From: Terebella lapidaria
Lineage: Eukaryota; Annelida; Polychaeta; Terebellida; Terebellidae
Direction of reading: 5' to 3'
DNA: 64,000 nucleotides
Assembly (NCBI GenBank): GCA_949152475.1
Contig: OX424555.1
Span: forward strand, 22,338,868-22,402,867
Shown here: piece by piece, positions 49,960-62,100 of the stretch
Layout of the letters: every line of letters begins with the position of its first letter
Numbering within the stretch: the first letter of the stretch is position 1
Translations under genes and position numbers: made by a program
Notes under the pieces: model-generated
The model's database searches: none
What the model was told of the DNA's origin: nothing
What the model saw: only the letters and a program-made list of their open reading frames with translations

Positions 49960-50310
49960 CCAGGCAGCGCTTGTCACCTCCCACCGCGAGCAGGGCCGTC
50001 GCGCCATGGTGACGTAACGCCAGCCACTCACACGCCCATTGACAACGTAAGCTGAGAGCGAGCGAGCGTCGAGAAGCTGTCGCGAGGTCCTGGCCTCTGT
50101 AGTGGCCTCGTGCGGATAATCTCCGCTCCCTTACTACAATGACAACTGCGGCTCGTAGCCTTGCATCGACGGATGGCGGGATGGAGGGAGTGAGGGGAGG
50201 AGGGAAGGACGCAACAACATTCGGCAGCTAGCGACTCCCACCAAAAAAACCTGGATGGCGACGGAAGCCCGCGTAGTATGTGGCGACAACCGACGTACGC
50301 ACTATCCACT
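49960..50310 (-). promoter_or_regulatory. Candidate CpG-rich promoter / first-exon region
   Basis: One of the most CpG-dense patches upstream of the start exon. On the minus strand it carries TTACGTCA (a CRE-like word, 50010-50017) next to CCATGGCGCGAC, and a donor-like GGGAG|gtgaca follows. The location fits a first non-coding exon of the zinc-finger gene, but a promoter for a plus-strand gene to the right cannot be excluded. Confidence 0.3.
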
Positions 50311-53300
50311 GGGATCTGTCAAATCCAGGGACAACGAATATCTATCTCGTGTGCAGCATGCATGCTGAGCCTCTGAGTGAAATGGGCAGAGCATGTGATG
50401 GAATTTTTCTATTTATTCCGAGAGAGAAGCAGAGGGAAAGCCGGGGAGAGAACGGGCATTGTCTGAATGTATAAGTAGATTGTAATGGGGAGAGTCTCCT
50501 GGAATTTTCAATGCAGCTACGCCACACCACAGACATGAGAACAATGCTCAAATCAAACTGATATTGATGGAAATAACGAAAGCCCAAGACGAATGCGGGT
50601 TCATGGAACACAAATATCCCTAAATCACCAGAAATCACCAGATTGCCTGGATTTTTATCCATTTTATTTTCCTGCCTCCATCACCTTCCCGGCAGATGCC
50701 ACAAACATCTGAATTGAAAGTGGGAAATACTGGGGGTAGCTGAAACACCAGGGAAGGGAACATCTTCATACATTAGGCCAACATATTACCATGATTACCT
50801 CAGGGCTTTTCTGCTTGAGAATAATTTATACTTTCTGGTCACACAACAAATACAATTCAAAGATACTGCAAAAAATTATTTTTTTAAAAAATACAGTACA
50901 AAATAGAACACAGTATCCAAGAGCTGTGAATATGTGTATTTTTGTAATGGTCTAGCTATGCTGAGTGGGTACTTCTATAAATATGGCAAACCCATCTATG
51001 GTAAAATTGAGCCCGACTCAGATATTCAATCATGAGCAAGAAAACTGAGCATCACACATACTTCCATAGCAAGGTATTGAGACGGTCCCTATGACACAAT
51101 GCTATCTGTTATGGCTGTGGAGAATGGCCCTGGGGGCACTCCATCTTGCACCCACATGGCCACTGACAAGATGTAAACACAGGAGAAGGCAGACAAAACA
51201 TTCACACAGATCATATTGCACTGGCCCATGCACTGGCTCTAAGCCAATGTAACAAACAGAAAGAGAGAAAAGACTGAATGTACTTTTGTGTTGCAGATTT
51301 CAAAGTTGCTATTCCAATATAGCAAACATGGTTGGCTATTTTTTCTCCCGCATTCAGTTGAATGAGATTTCATAAATTGAAACAACAAGTGGTTCTGTGT
51401 AGTTTGCTTCACAAAAATTATTTTCTCAAAATATTCTGTGTGCTAAATACTGAGTAATTCAAACTTTCACAAGGACATGACAGAAGTTGACCTATATTAC
51501 CCTATAGGAAAAGTGATGTGTACGACACTCACAATACAGAACTATTCATACAATCATCATCATATGACTCTCGAGAAACCCATTGCAATTATGTTCTTTT
51601 CTTCCCTCAATATTCTGCGTCTACAAAAGCCTTTTTCTGCGAGAGACAACAAGAAGTGGGAAGACGGATACCGACACACTCGACATTCCATCGGAGATGT
51701 TCAGCCGTGGATTCCCTGCCCCGTGACCGTGTCATGAATGGGAGGGGAATGTCAGGCGGAGGTCCCCAGGAGCAGAGATTCGCACCACTCGTCCTTGCCT
51801 CACTAGCAGGCTGGCGACACTGGGACTGATCCCCCCCTCCCTGCCAGCCGTGCCCCCGCAAAACAAAAACAGCTCCCTGAGAACCACTCAGCTGCAGGCC
51901 TTATTAACAGTGCATTGCAAAGGCTCTTCAAAACTTTCTCGACATTTTTTCAGTATTTTTTTTCATTAATTTTTTCGCCCCCAACAACCACCATGGCCTT
52001 CACCACCACAAGTCCTCAGACATTATTCCATTCCCGATGTGGAATTTGCCAGATTCCGTTATGTGTTATCCTTGCTTCTCCATCAGAATTTCAAACATGG
52101 GTCCCTAACATCGCTGTCTTTGCATCATTTATCCCAATATTTTGAAATGCAGACAAGCTTTTATGTTAAGCGTTAGTGTGTTTTAATTTGCACAATGGAG
52201 GTTTTCCCACATAAGGAAAATTGTTTACCGGTATCACATATATTTATTAAATTTACACTATTTGGCATTGGAAAAATATGAACTTGAAAAGAAAAAAAAA
52301 AATCACAAAATGTAAATCGATCTTGCAACACCACAAGCAGTTAGACCTGTGTTATCTTCTAAAATGGAAAATTTATAGACTTGCAGCAAACTCTAATTTT
52401 TGTACATCATGCAAAAAATTAGGCAGCTCACATAACTGAGAACTCATGAAATAAGTTCTGATTAAAACATGCTAGTGAGAGAAGGCAAACTATAATCGAA
52501 TATCATTGATCATCCTACCCTGAGCTTTTGTCTCTGGTCTACCACCGACTTACTGGAGACTATGCCATTGTAAAGCCATGCTGTTGATTCACCAGATATT
52601 CATAATTATGGTTATACTTGTCTGGGTCTCTAATAATACATTAAAATCACATAATTTGATGGGCAGACCTGCAGGTGCCATCGAGAAAGATTGACAAAAG
52701 ATTATTTCTGTGAGCAATATAATTTTTTTTTTCATGTAGGACAAACCCCTAGCCATCTGCCTCCTGTACATGTACATCTGTACAAAAGACAGCAGCCGTC
52801 CTAGCTTGTAGGGTCGTCTGTGACTAACATAGAGCTCAGCACGAGTATGCTATCACCCCTCGATCGTGTCTACAGTGTCCTCAAACACGTAACCAAGTGT
52901 CAACGGGCCCCAACAAAAGGCTTTATTACGACACTAAACTTAATATCCTGGGAGTACACCAAAGATTGCGACCAGCGTGGTGACCTAATATAAACAGAGC
53001 GCGACTGATGAACGCGGGCCGACCAGGTGCCCACTTACCCGCACTGATGGTACCGCTGATAATCTGTCACCAGGGAAACTCAACCAGAAACAATGACATG
53101 CCGACTAGGGAAAGATTTTTCAGTTTTCAGATCATAAAAAAAAATCACTTTGGTTCATGACAAAGACATTGAGATGAGAAAAAAAAAGATTATTATACAC
53201 ATATAACTAAAGTGAATTCTTATTTTCTTTTTAAAAAAAAAAAAATTCCAAACTAAATATAGTCTACCTCTAATACCGATGTAATGGATTCCTGAGAATA

Positions 53301-54005
53301 ATTGCAGTACAGGTGAATGTGACCACAAGATTTTTTCTTCAATTAAACGAGAATAAAAAATAAAAGAATATCATAAATGGTCATCCTAAGTTTGTTATAT
53401 GCTCAGCGTTGATTTCTGATCCTGTGACCTACAGATGGAATTTTATTCATCAAGGTTATAAAGTATAAGGGATTTACTCATCAAATCTTCATCTTTCAGT
53501 AATGGGACACTCATCAAAGGTATGGAATTCCGACCTGTAATAAGATACTTATTGTGTTTGTCCCAAATGAAATTGGTCTAAACACTTACGGTATTGAATT
53601 TCATTTTTGATGTCAGCTCCTATTAAAATTTGTCAGCTGGAAAAAAAAATGTTAATGAAGTAAATCAGTAACAAGAGCGCGATAGAAAGTTGTGGCATGA
53701 CTGCCTATAACAACACACGGGACAAGTGCTAATGATGATCTGGGAATGTTTTTTTAACGTAATTTCTGGTGCTAGAGGGCCACGCAACCAAGGCCAGTAC
53801 ACGTGATAAGGAAGGTTGTAACAGGACTTCAAGGAAGCAAATCTGGCTGAGACAGTGTCATTGATAGAACAAACGACATTCGCACAGGTTCTAATGGTGT
53901 CTATGAATCTATATATATATATCACCAAATAATATCAACAGAAATACATAACGCTATGTAAATCTGATATCAATAATGATATAATTATAATTTAAAACAG
54001 AACTG

Positions 54006-54233
54006 CTATGATTGCTATCTATATATCTTTATTTTGGCTTATCATGTGAATAATGGGCATTGAAATATCCAACCATTTACTAGCAATGTTATGATTACTA
54101 TTTATATACCTTTATTTTTGCCTGCCATGTGAATAATGGGCGTTGTTATGATTACTATTTATATACCTTTATTTTTGCCTATCTTGTGAAAACTAGTAAT
54201 GGACATAGAAATATCCAAACATTGATCAGCAAT
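54006..54233. repeat. Three-copy degenerate tandem repeat
   Basis: ATGATTACTATTTATATACC followed by a TTTATTTTTGCC…TGTGAATAATGGGC pattern occurs two to three times with unit lengths of about 57-88 bp. The outer copies also share GAAATATCCAA. Confidence 0.8.
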
Positions 54234-56540
54234 TTCATACAAACAGGGGGAAATTGAATTATTTCCTTGTAAATAATCACAAAATTGTGAGAATGCACAT
54301 GGAATATAGCCATATGTAGTTATAGAAATATTGACTGCCAACACTATCAAGCTGAACATGGTAATATGATATCAATATTGTCCACTTGACTGCTCCTAAT
54401 GAATTACCAAATTCAATGGTACTATTTTAAACAAATATATACTATTAACAAACTGTTTATATGTGTGTGATAATAATGCATGCTGATTATTTCTGAGAAG
54501 TGTGAAAGTTGATTTATGCTCCTTCTTGGCTTTTTTCCCTCCTTGATCATCAATGAGATGGCCCCTTAACCATTGGTAACGTCCTTGACCTTGATTGCTG
54601 GCAACCATTAATCTCTTTATTGAACCAAGTCTGGAGGACTGTCTGGGTTCTGTCTAGGGACTGTGTCAATATACACACAACATTCGAATAATGATCAATA
54701 TTATACTGTATGGAACGCGTGCGAGTATTGTCGGTATGGGAATTGCAAAACAACATTGATTTTCGTCAAGCTTGCGCAGATAACAAGAAGTAGGTGAGCC
54801 GTCTATTTCTGATCAATACATGAGGAAGAAAGACGCAATTCTTTGACGTGAATATGATATAACGATAGTACAAATAGGTCATTGCCTAAAAACTTGCGAC
54901 ATCACTAAATGGAAACTCGAGTGTCCAGTAAATGATATAAAGTTTAGTGGCAAGTCCTGACTGAGGCGAGAGAGACACAAAGCCTTGAATTCACATCTTG
55001 CTGGGTCACAGACCATGTGAGAAAGTAGGAGTGTTTTGGCACCAGTGGACTGCCACAGTCGTGTTTACACAGATGAAGGGAGTGAAACCATACCAAGTTC
55101 TGGAGCGGGATTCTCCGTCGGACCCCGGCACAACAAGATATTTTGGGAGGAGAGATTCCGATAAAGCAGCTGCATGAAGCGTGTACGGATTCAGTTAGGC
55201 AACTAAAACAATAACGACCAGTGTGAAGGGTCGCATCTGTGCCGAGGCCATGTTCCCCTCCAGTGAGCGCGTTCTAGAATTATAAACAACTAATCAAGCC
55301 TTTCTTCCATAAACAAACCCATTTAGCTCATCTTCAATTTGCCTTTGAAAATATATATATGTAAACCAAAATGAGGTTTGAATAAATAATGTTTTGTTTG
55401 CTTAATTTGTACGTCAGAAAAAAAATGTTATATAACAATGATTTCCCAACGCAGATTTTCCCTGTAGACCTGTCCTAATCATCATAGACTTCCATTTATT
55501 ATCAACATGTCATTAAATGGTGCCACTTCCGCTGCCATCTGCATCTGTCATTATCAATACATGTATGCATCAGCATCAATAAGCAAAAGCTGACTTTTTT
55601 CTTGCCGTTTTTATTTAGTGTATTGCAAAATCTGCAGTCAATATTTCTATACCAGTATTATAGTCTTCACTATGCACCATCCTGGAAAAGATGTTGCATG
55701 GATGAAAAATTCATGAACAAAACAGCAAAACAATATTATTAAAATTTATACAAAAAAAATACAAGATGTATGGGAATGATGAAGCACTCAATGAGTACTA
55801 CATATATATCTGGTACTACATAACCAGGAGACACCTGGCAGAATAGACCTGTACTCTGCTACACTAACACTCCCATTGTTCCCAGCCTAGTGCCAGAGAA
55901 ATCTGCCTGCTCAGCCCACTTGGCTGCCCTGCGTATTGTGCAAGAGAGCTTAGAACTACCAGATCTATCCAAAAACCAACCCTCTGACAAAAATCATCTA
56001 AAAACATGCACTGCACGCACAACCAAAACATCACCTACCTTTTACATGATGCAACTTATTCATCTCTACAGCAGCCATGAAGAGATCCATCAGCAGGGGG
56101 GCCGACCATGTAAAATTTGTTGGTTTTTTGACAGTGTAGTAAAGTCAGTCGGAAGTCAGTTGGCGAGCACCCCACTGGGTCAGGGGGTCAGAGAGTTTAC
56201 GCACAGCAGAGCAGACCGCCGGCCTGTGACAACAGTTTTATGGCCGTTATGTAATACGACAACAGACTTGCGGACGGACCGCGATGGAGTAGCACTCGAC
56301 CAGCCTCCCTCCTGCCTCCAGCGCAACCTTGATAACGACTGCTCCGCCACAGAATTTTTCTGTCAATGTCGATCATGATTTAAAATGCGATGGGTAATAT
56401 AATGTTGGGGGAGGACGTAAAAATGACGCAACAGCGCCTGTAATGGCTAACCAATGATAGAGATGGGGGCCTGCGTGTCACCTCAGGGGGACAGCAGGGG
56501 GACAGAGTGGGGTGGAGAGGTGTGCAGACACACCAACAGA

Positions 56541-56562
56541 CGGACGGACGGACGGACGGACG
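56541..56562. repeat. (GACG)n microsatellite
   Basis: About five to six perfect GGAC/GACG units within ACAGACGGACGGACGG. Confidence 0.9.
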
Positions 56563-57799
56563 GAGAAATGGGAGGGCAGGGTGCTCACAACTTCGCAAGT
56601 CAATAGCTGGCACTCTAACATGTGACAAAACTGAAAGAAAATCCTCCCCCACCGGAACGAAAGCTGTATTATCTCGTACTCGTACACGAGCCACACTCAC
56701 CTGAATCACATCACCACACATGGACAAACTTCAAAGCGACCATTCAGAGAGCTGAAGAACAGCCAACAAAAAATCTTGTGGCATTCCTGGTCAACAAAAC
56801 ACAACAGCCACTGACCAAATTCTACCATATAAGTGGGGGATAGACAAGTTGGACAGCATTCAGCATACCCGACACATTTGGCCGCATTCCAGGGCACTGA
56901 AAATAAAGGACTTTCTGTCAACACAGTACTGCACAGCATGCACAAAAACAGACTGCCTCATACTTCACAATATCTCATTCATTAGTTCATGTAGTTCAAA
57001 ACATAGCACTAGGGTGCTCTGGCTTAACGGCAATTTGTTCAGTTTGTTCTTTTCGAAGAGTATATTACAAACCTGTCTACATGGGTATTATCTCTCAATG
57101 ACATACCTGGTAATCTGGACCTTGAGTACTCATGGTCATTTGAGGTGAAACTTTGAGGCCACCAATAAAGCTACCACGCATTGCTTCTCAACATGTTCAT
57201 TATACACTATTAAGCTCTATATATTAGGTGTCTTGCCAATTTTGAAGCCAATTTATACATTTCAGGTCAGAATTGTCTTTCAGACCAGTCGATGTCAATT
57301 GGTGTTGATTCTGATGTCACCAGAATTTCCACCTTTAACTTACAAATTCCTATATGCTGATAATACAATTCCAAGCTGTGTCTACAAGCATTTTATCTGT
57401 GAAAGTCAATTTGAATATTTCATATGGGCCTGTGAGCTAAAGATCTGTGTAAGAAGTTGTGAGTAGGAATCTCATAATTAGCACACAATAGCCAAGGCGT
57501 ATCAGGTATTAATTGACATCGAATAGGCTGCCAGCTGCAGAGAGCTTCTTGTGGTTGTCTCAAGTTCCCCCCTGGTTCCGAGATGGACAGAATAATGTTT
57601 GAGCATGGTATGGCGTGTCGATGTTGCTAATCATTTCCATCCTAATTAGTGATATATGTTAAATTAATTTGGATAACCGCACGCTGAAAACTAGACCTTC
57701 TGTCACAAATAGTGACGAGGGTGTATCTCCGGACTCCAACCCTTGATCTAATAGGTTCACTGACAGAATAATGACCGACTATAAAGCCCGAGTCCCACT

Positions 57800-58470
57800 G
57801 GCATCCGAGTGACGCCCCGGTAGTGTTACAGCAGAAAAATAGTCTGATCCAGGTTAACAGTAGTGTATCCGTAGTGCTACCGTCACAAACTGTCGTGATG
57901 AACCGGGTTCGGCCGGGGCACCATTGAGAAGGCCAAAAATATCTGATGGACGACCATCATATTTTTTCGAATGTAGCTCCCCTCGGGACATGAGCCCCAG
58001 ATTGCTGATCCGTAATGAAACCTTAGAGAAACCATCGTATTACTGAGACAACCGGGGCACGACCGTGGTGTTACCGTACCACTGCCTGGAACTCAGAATG
58101 AAACCATTTTGCAAGCCAGTAGCACAACGGTCTCACCATGGCTGCTTTACAGTTCTATGACAGATACACCACAGTTTCAAAACAGTTCTACCACGAATCT
58201 AACACGGATCACCTCGGTTATCACGGTTTCACATTGGTTCTACCACGGATCACCCCGGTTATTCACAGCAGAGACACGGTGGCATGACCAAAGTCGAACC
58301 GTAGCATGCCGACCGGGGTATATTTCGATGTGACCACTTCTGCTTTACTTTTGACCCACGGACGTCCCGGACCACGCCGGATCACCCATGCAGGTAGTGC
58401 CAAGGCTTTGGTGCTGTGAAATCCGTGGTGGTCAAGGACGTCCGAAGTAGACATGGGGCTCTATGAGACT
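57800..58470. repeat. Block of degenerate CCGTGGT/ACCACGG-rich repeats
   Basis: Words such as GTTCTACCACGGATCACC, ACCGTGGTGTTACC and CCCCGGTTAT recur in both orientations next to the long inverted repeat. No clear unit length could be set. Confidence 0.45.
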
Positions 58471-58497
58471 GTAGCATTAAGCATCAAATCTACATGA

Positions 58498-60306
58498 ATT
58501 TTGTTGTGGTTGCCATGGTGACAGTAATACAGGGTTTCTGTCGCAGGTTTTACTATAGTGTGGTTTCAGTTCTTGTGTTGAACATTATTCAACAAAGATT
58601 GGAGGTATTTCTCCTATTTATTAGGCCAAATAAAATTATTTTCTTGTTCCCGGTCACCTGTACAATATTTCAAAACCCATCCAATCACAAGGTTTCAAGG
58701 GACGACAGGAAAAAGTTGAAATATGTCCTACTCCATTAAAAAGTGTTGTTCATTTTATTGATAATGACAGATTATGGAAGTTTTCTTTTACAGAATGCAT
58801 ACAATGCAATTACAAATGTACCTCATTGTATAGTTCTGTTCAACTCTAATCCAGATAACTAATCCATGAACTGATGCCATCTGTGCTACATGTGTACACT
58901 AGTATAATGAAGTATACTAAAATGTAGATTCCTTATGAACATAGTATAAAATGGTGAAAGAACAAACCCACTTGACAATTTAGTATAATTGAAGATGTTT
59001 TAAAGTAAATATGCCATTTAGAAAATATACTTTATAATTTTCCAAAATAATTTGGAAATGGGATACAAGATTTGAAACAGTTCTTTTAGTAACCATCTAA
59101 ATCAAGTTTGCTTCACCCTCAGGATAACTATCAGTATGTTGCCTATTTCAACCATTCAATTATGCACATATACCGTATTGGTCCTAATAGTGGCACGTGC
59201 CCTTATAGTAGAGCGCCCCCCTCCAAAAAAAAATGTTCAATTTTTGTAATGTTGTAATTCACTTCATATCTTTCTAATAACATCTTGGAGTATTCCAATC
59301 CACACATTTATGTTATTTGAAACAAAATAAAAGGGATTGAAGGCTATAGGTTTATTATTCAGTGAATTCTTAAATTTGACCTCATTTTTGCACGCGTTGC
59401 AGCAGGAGGTTTTGCTTTGACACGCCGTGCTTCTATTAGGACCAATATATAAGGTATTTTTTTTATGTCACGAACTCTGGTGAATTTTTGTGATAGAAAT
59501 CTAATTGCTAATAAAGCTAGCAATACAGTTTTCAACGAACTCTTAATCTTAACTGCATATGAAATGTTTGTTTTTGAGACTCACCACTGTGTAAATACAA
59601 TTATCATGTTAATAAACTTACTACTACTTCTACTATACTAGGTCAGAACTAAGTATTTACGCACATTGTATCGATGTTTAATACAATTTATGACGTGATG
59701 AATTTCGCATCAAAATTGTTTTGTTATACAAAATGTATTTGTATCCCCCGACGAAGGTCGGTGGATACTATGGATTTGCGATCGTTGCACTTTAAAACAT
59801 CTTCAATTATACTAAATTATCAAGTGGGTTTGTTCTTTCACCATTTTATACTATGTTCATAAGGAATCTACATTTGAGTATACTTCATTATACTAGTGTA
59901 CACATGTAGCACAGATGGCATCAGTTCATGGATTAGTTATCTGGATTAGAGTTGAACCATGTGAACAGAACTATACAATGAGGTACATTTGTAATTGCAT
60001 TGTATGCATTCTGTAAAAGAAAACTTCCATAATTTGTCATTATCAATAAAATGAACAACACTTTTTAATGGAGTAGGACATATTTCAACTTTTTCCTGTC
60101 GTCCCTTGAAACCTTGTGATTGGATGGGTTTTGAAATATTGTACAGGTGACCGGGAACAAAAAAATAATTTTATTTGGCCTAATAAATAGGAGAAATACT
60201 TTCAATCTTTGTTGAATAATGTTCAACACAAGAACTGAAACCACACTATAGTAAAACCTGCGACAGAAACCCTGTATTACTGTCACCATGGCAACCACAA
60301 CAAAAT
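58498..60306. mobile_element. 1.8-kb long inverted repeat (foldback-type) with nested MITE
   Basis: The left arm (58498-59006, 509 bp) is repeated in reverse orientation at 59789-60306 (518 bp). By eye the arms differ by about six substitutions and one 9-bp indel, roughly 99% identity. The loop of about 780 bp contains MITE copy B. Each arm encodes a short open frame of 77-81 codons of identical type, without a recognisable domain. No clear target duplication flanks the arms. It could be a foldback transposon or the product of an inverted duplication. If transcribed it would make a hairpin of about 0.5 kb. Confidence 0.9.
59170..59450. mobile_element. MITE copy B, nested in the loop of the long inverted repeat
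   Basis: It begins ATACCGTATTGGTCC and ends TTCTATTAGGACCAATAT. It aligns along its whole length with copy A at 8589-8888, in the same orientation, with scattered substitutions and small deletions. Confidence 0.85.
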
Positions 60307-62100
60307 GGCTGCAAAAGGCTGAGGCTGCAATGTTGATGCAACAACCACAACTTTGTCAACAACTCTTTCTGCATGCAATAGTCGGAAGGGATAAAAACGT
60401 ACATAGCTTCCAATCCCATCAAAATTCTGTGAAGTCACCTTGTAAAGCCTCTGGAACTGTTTGCAGCTGAATCTAACTTCCAAGTCCCAATTACGTTTTC
60501 TACTGAATTTGAATACCCAGGAGTATTGCCGACCTCAATCTAGATCTTCATACGGCTGTCCTGTGTTCACTACTGCCATGCAAGAATTGAGGCAGAAATT
60601 CTTAACATCCAAAAAAGTCACTTTTTTTTATTGCGCACAACACATACCCGGTAGTAGCGACCACGAGACAAGTCGAGGGAGAATGCAGCCAGCTCTGCTG
60701 GGGCGTAGTATTTGGCTTAAATCAAGCAAACAGACTTAAATTAAGGGTAACATTGTACAGTGATTGTTCCCGGACTAACACACGACCCCGCCCACTTCGT
60801 TCAGATGGTAACAAGTGGATAAGTCAATTCAGCCCCCACACCCACAGAACCTCCACAAACATGCACTCACAGCACTTGTCAGGGCTGTAAAGCCTGCAAC
60901 TGTATCACTCCATGGCATTGTGAATATTGAAAGTTATTATAAACCAATATATTGGTACCGGCAATATAAATATCAGAATGATTTCTGAGAATATACCCTG
61001 AGTAATGAATGACCTCATAAAATAGTGAACCAATTTGTACATAACTGATGATCAACACTATCTGCTATCAATACTATCCTGATTAATTTTACTGAATTAT
61101 ACATTATGGACGGCATTTTGCAGGATTATTATTTATTTTTTCAAACATTTTCAATATAAATCTCAAATTCTTTTCCCCTTATTGTTTAATATTACATATT
61201 CTGAAAAATTTGTGTGAATTTATATGTGTGAACTCAATAAATCTATGGTAAAGTAAATGTCAATTTCAAAAGTTCCATTTTGTCAATTTTTAACCATGAA
61301 ATTTATATGAAAACAACAATGATACATGATGAGAAAAAAACCTTTTTCTTGTATTTTCTAAGGCTTATCAATCTGAGTACATAAGGTTTCTCGGTGGATC
61401 TCATGTCCAATATATCCAGACTGATTAATCACTACAGACTATTACTATATTAGACTTCAGGTGGATGCATTCGTTGTTCTTTCCAAAATAAAAACTATGC
61501 AAGAATAGACAGACTATTACGGATAAATTGATACTAAATAATCATGAGGACCTCCATGTAAACATATTGACAAATGGTCTAATTCGGGAGCATCTCCTGA
61601 CATCAATATTTAATATTTATACAGGAAATGACGAGTGTACATGATACACAATAGCGTCGTTATTGTGACGAGTAGTTCAAGCCTGGCTGGTCGGTGCACC
61701 TGAACCCAAGTCATCTATCATTCAGGGCACTAACAATGGTCCAGTTCCTCTGGCATTGGTGTGCTGGCTGCCAGAATAGAGCTCTGATCAACAGACTTGA
61801 GAACAATTTCTCCAGAACAAAACTAATGTAATAATATAGTTCATAAATTTCCGTAAACTACATGACATTGAAGCTTGCATAACTGACACAGTGTTGATTG
61901 TTTTGAATGATCAGAGCTTGCACCAGAATTGGCTGTCTACAAATAAAACAATGAAGTAACTTTTCAAACATGTACCATTCGAGCTTGGTTGAAGTAACAG
62001 GCAACATTATAACCTGTAACAAAACCATAGTATCTCTAATTTTTGGTGTATTCCATAGAGTGACATGAAGATTGAAAAAAGGTAATAAAGTTACATTAAA

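Larger units (their letters stand above)
40537..62100. other. Upstream region without supported coding exons
   Basis: This should contain the non-coding first exon(s) and promoter of the minus-strand gene, because the start exon has a splice acceptor. GC- and CpG-rich patches occur near 42.7-42.9, 49.96-50.3, 55.0-55.25 and 56.1-56.35 kb. Simple repeats include poly-G at 48722-48740, (GGA)n near 48925 and (GACG)n near 56540. Open frames of up to 162 codons (for example 55890-56378 +) have no recognisable domains and are probably chance. Confidence 0.5.

Noticed and set aside
55890-56378. 162-codon plus-strand open frame
   Set aside because: Residue order shows no family signature. The region is GC-enriched in part, which lengthens chance frames.
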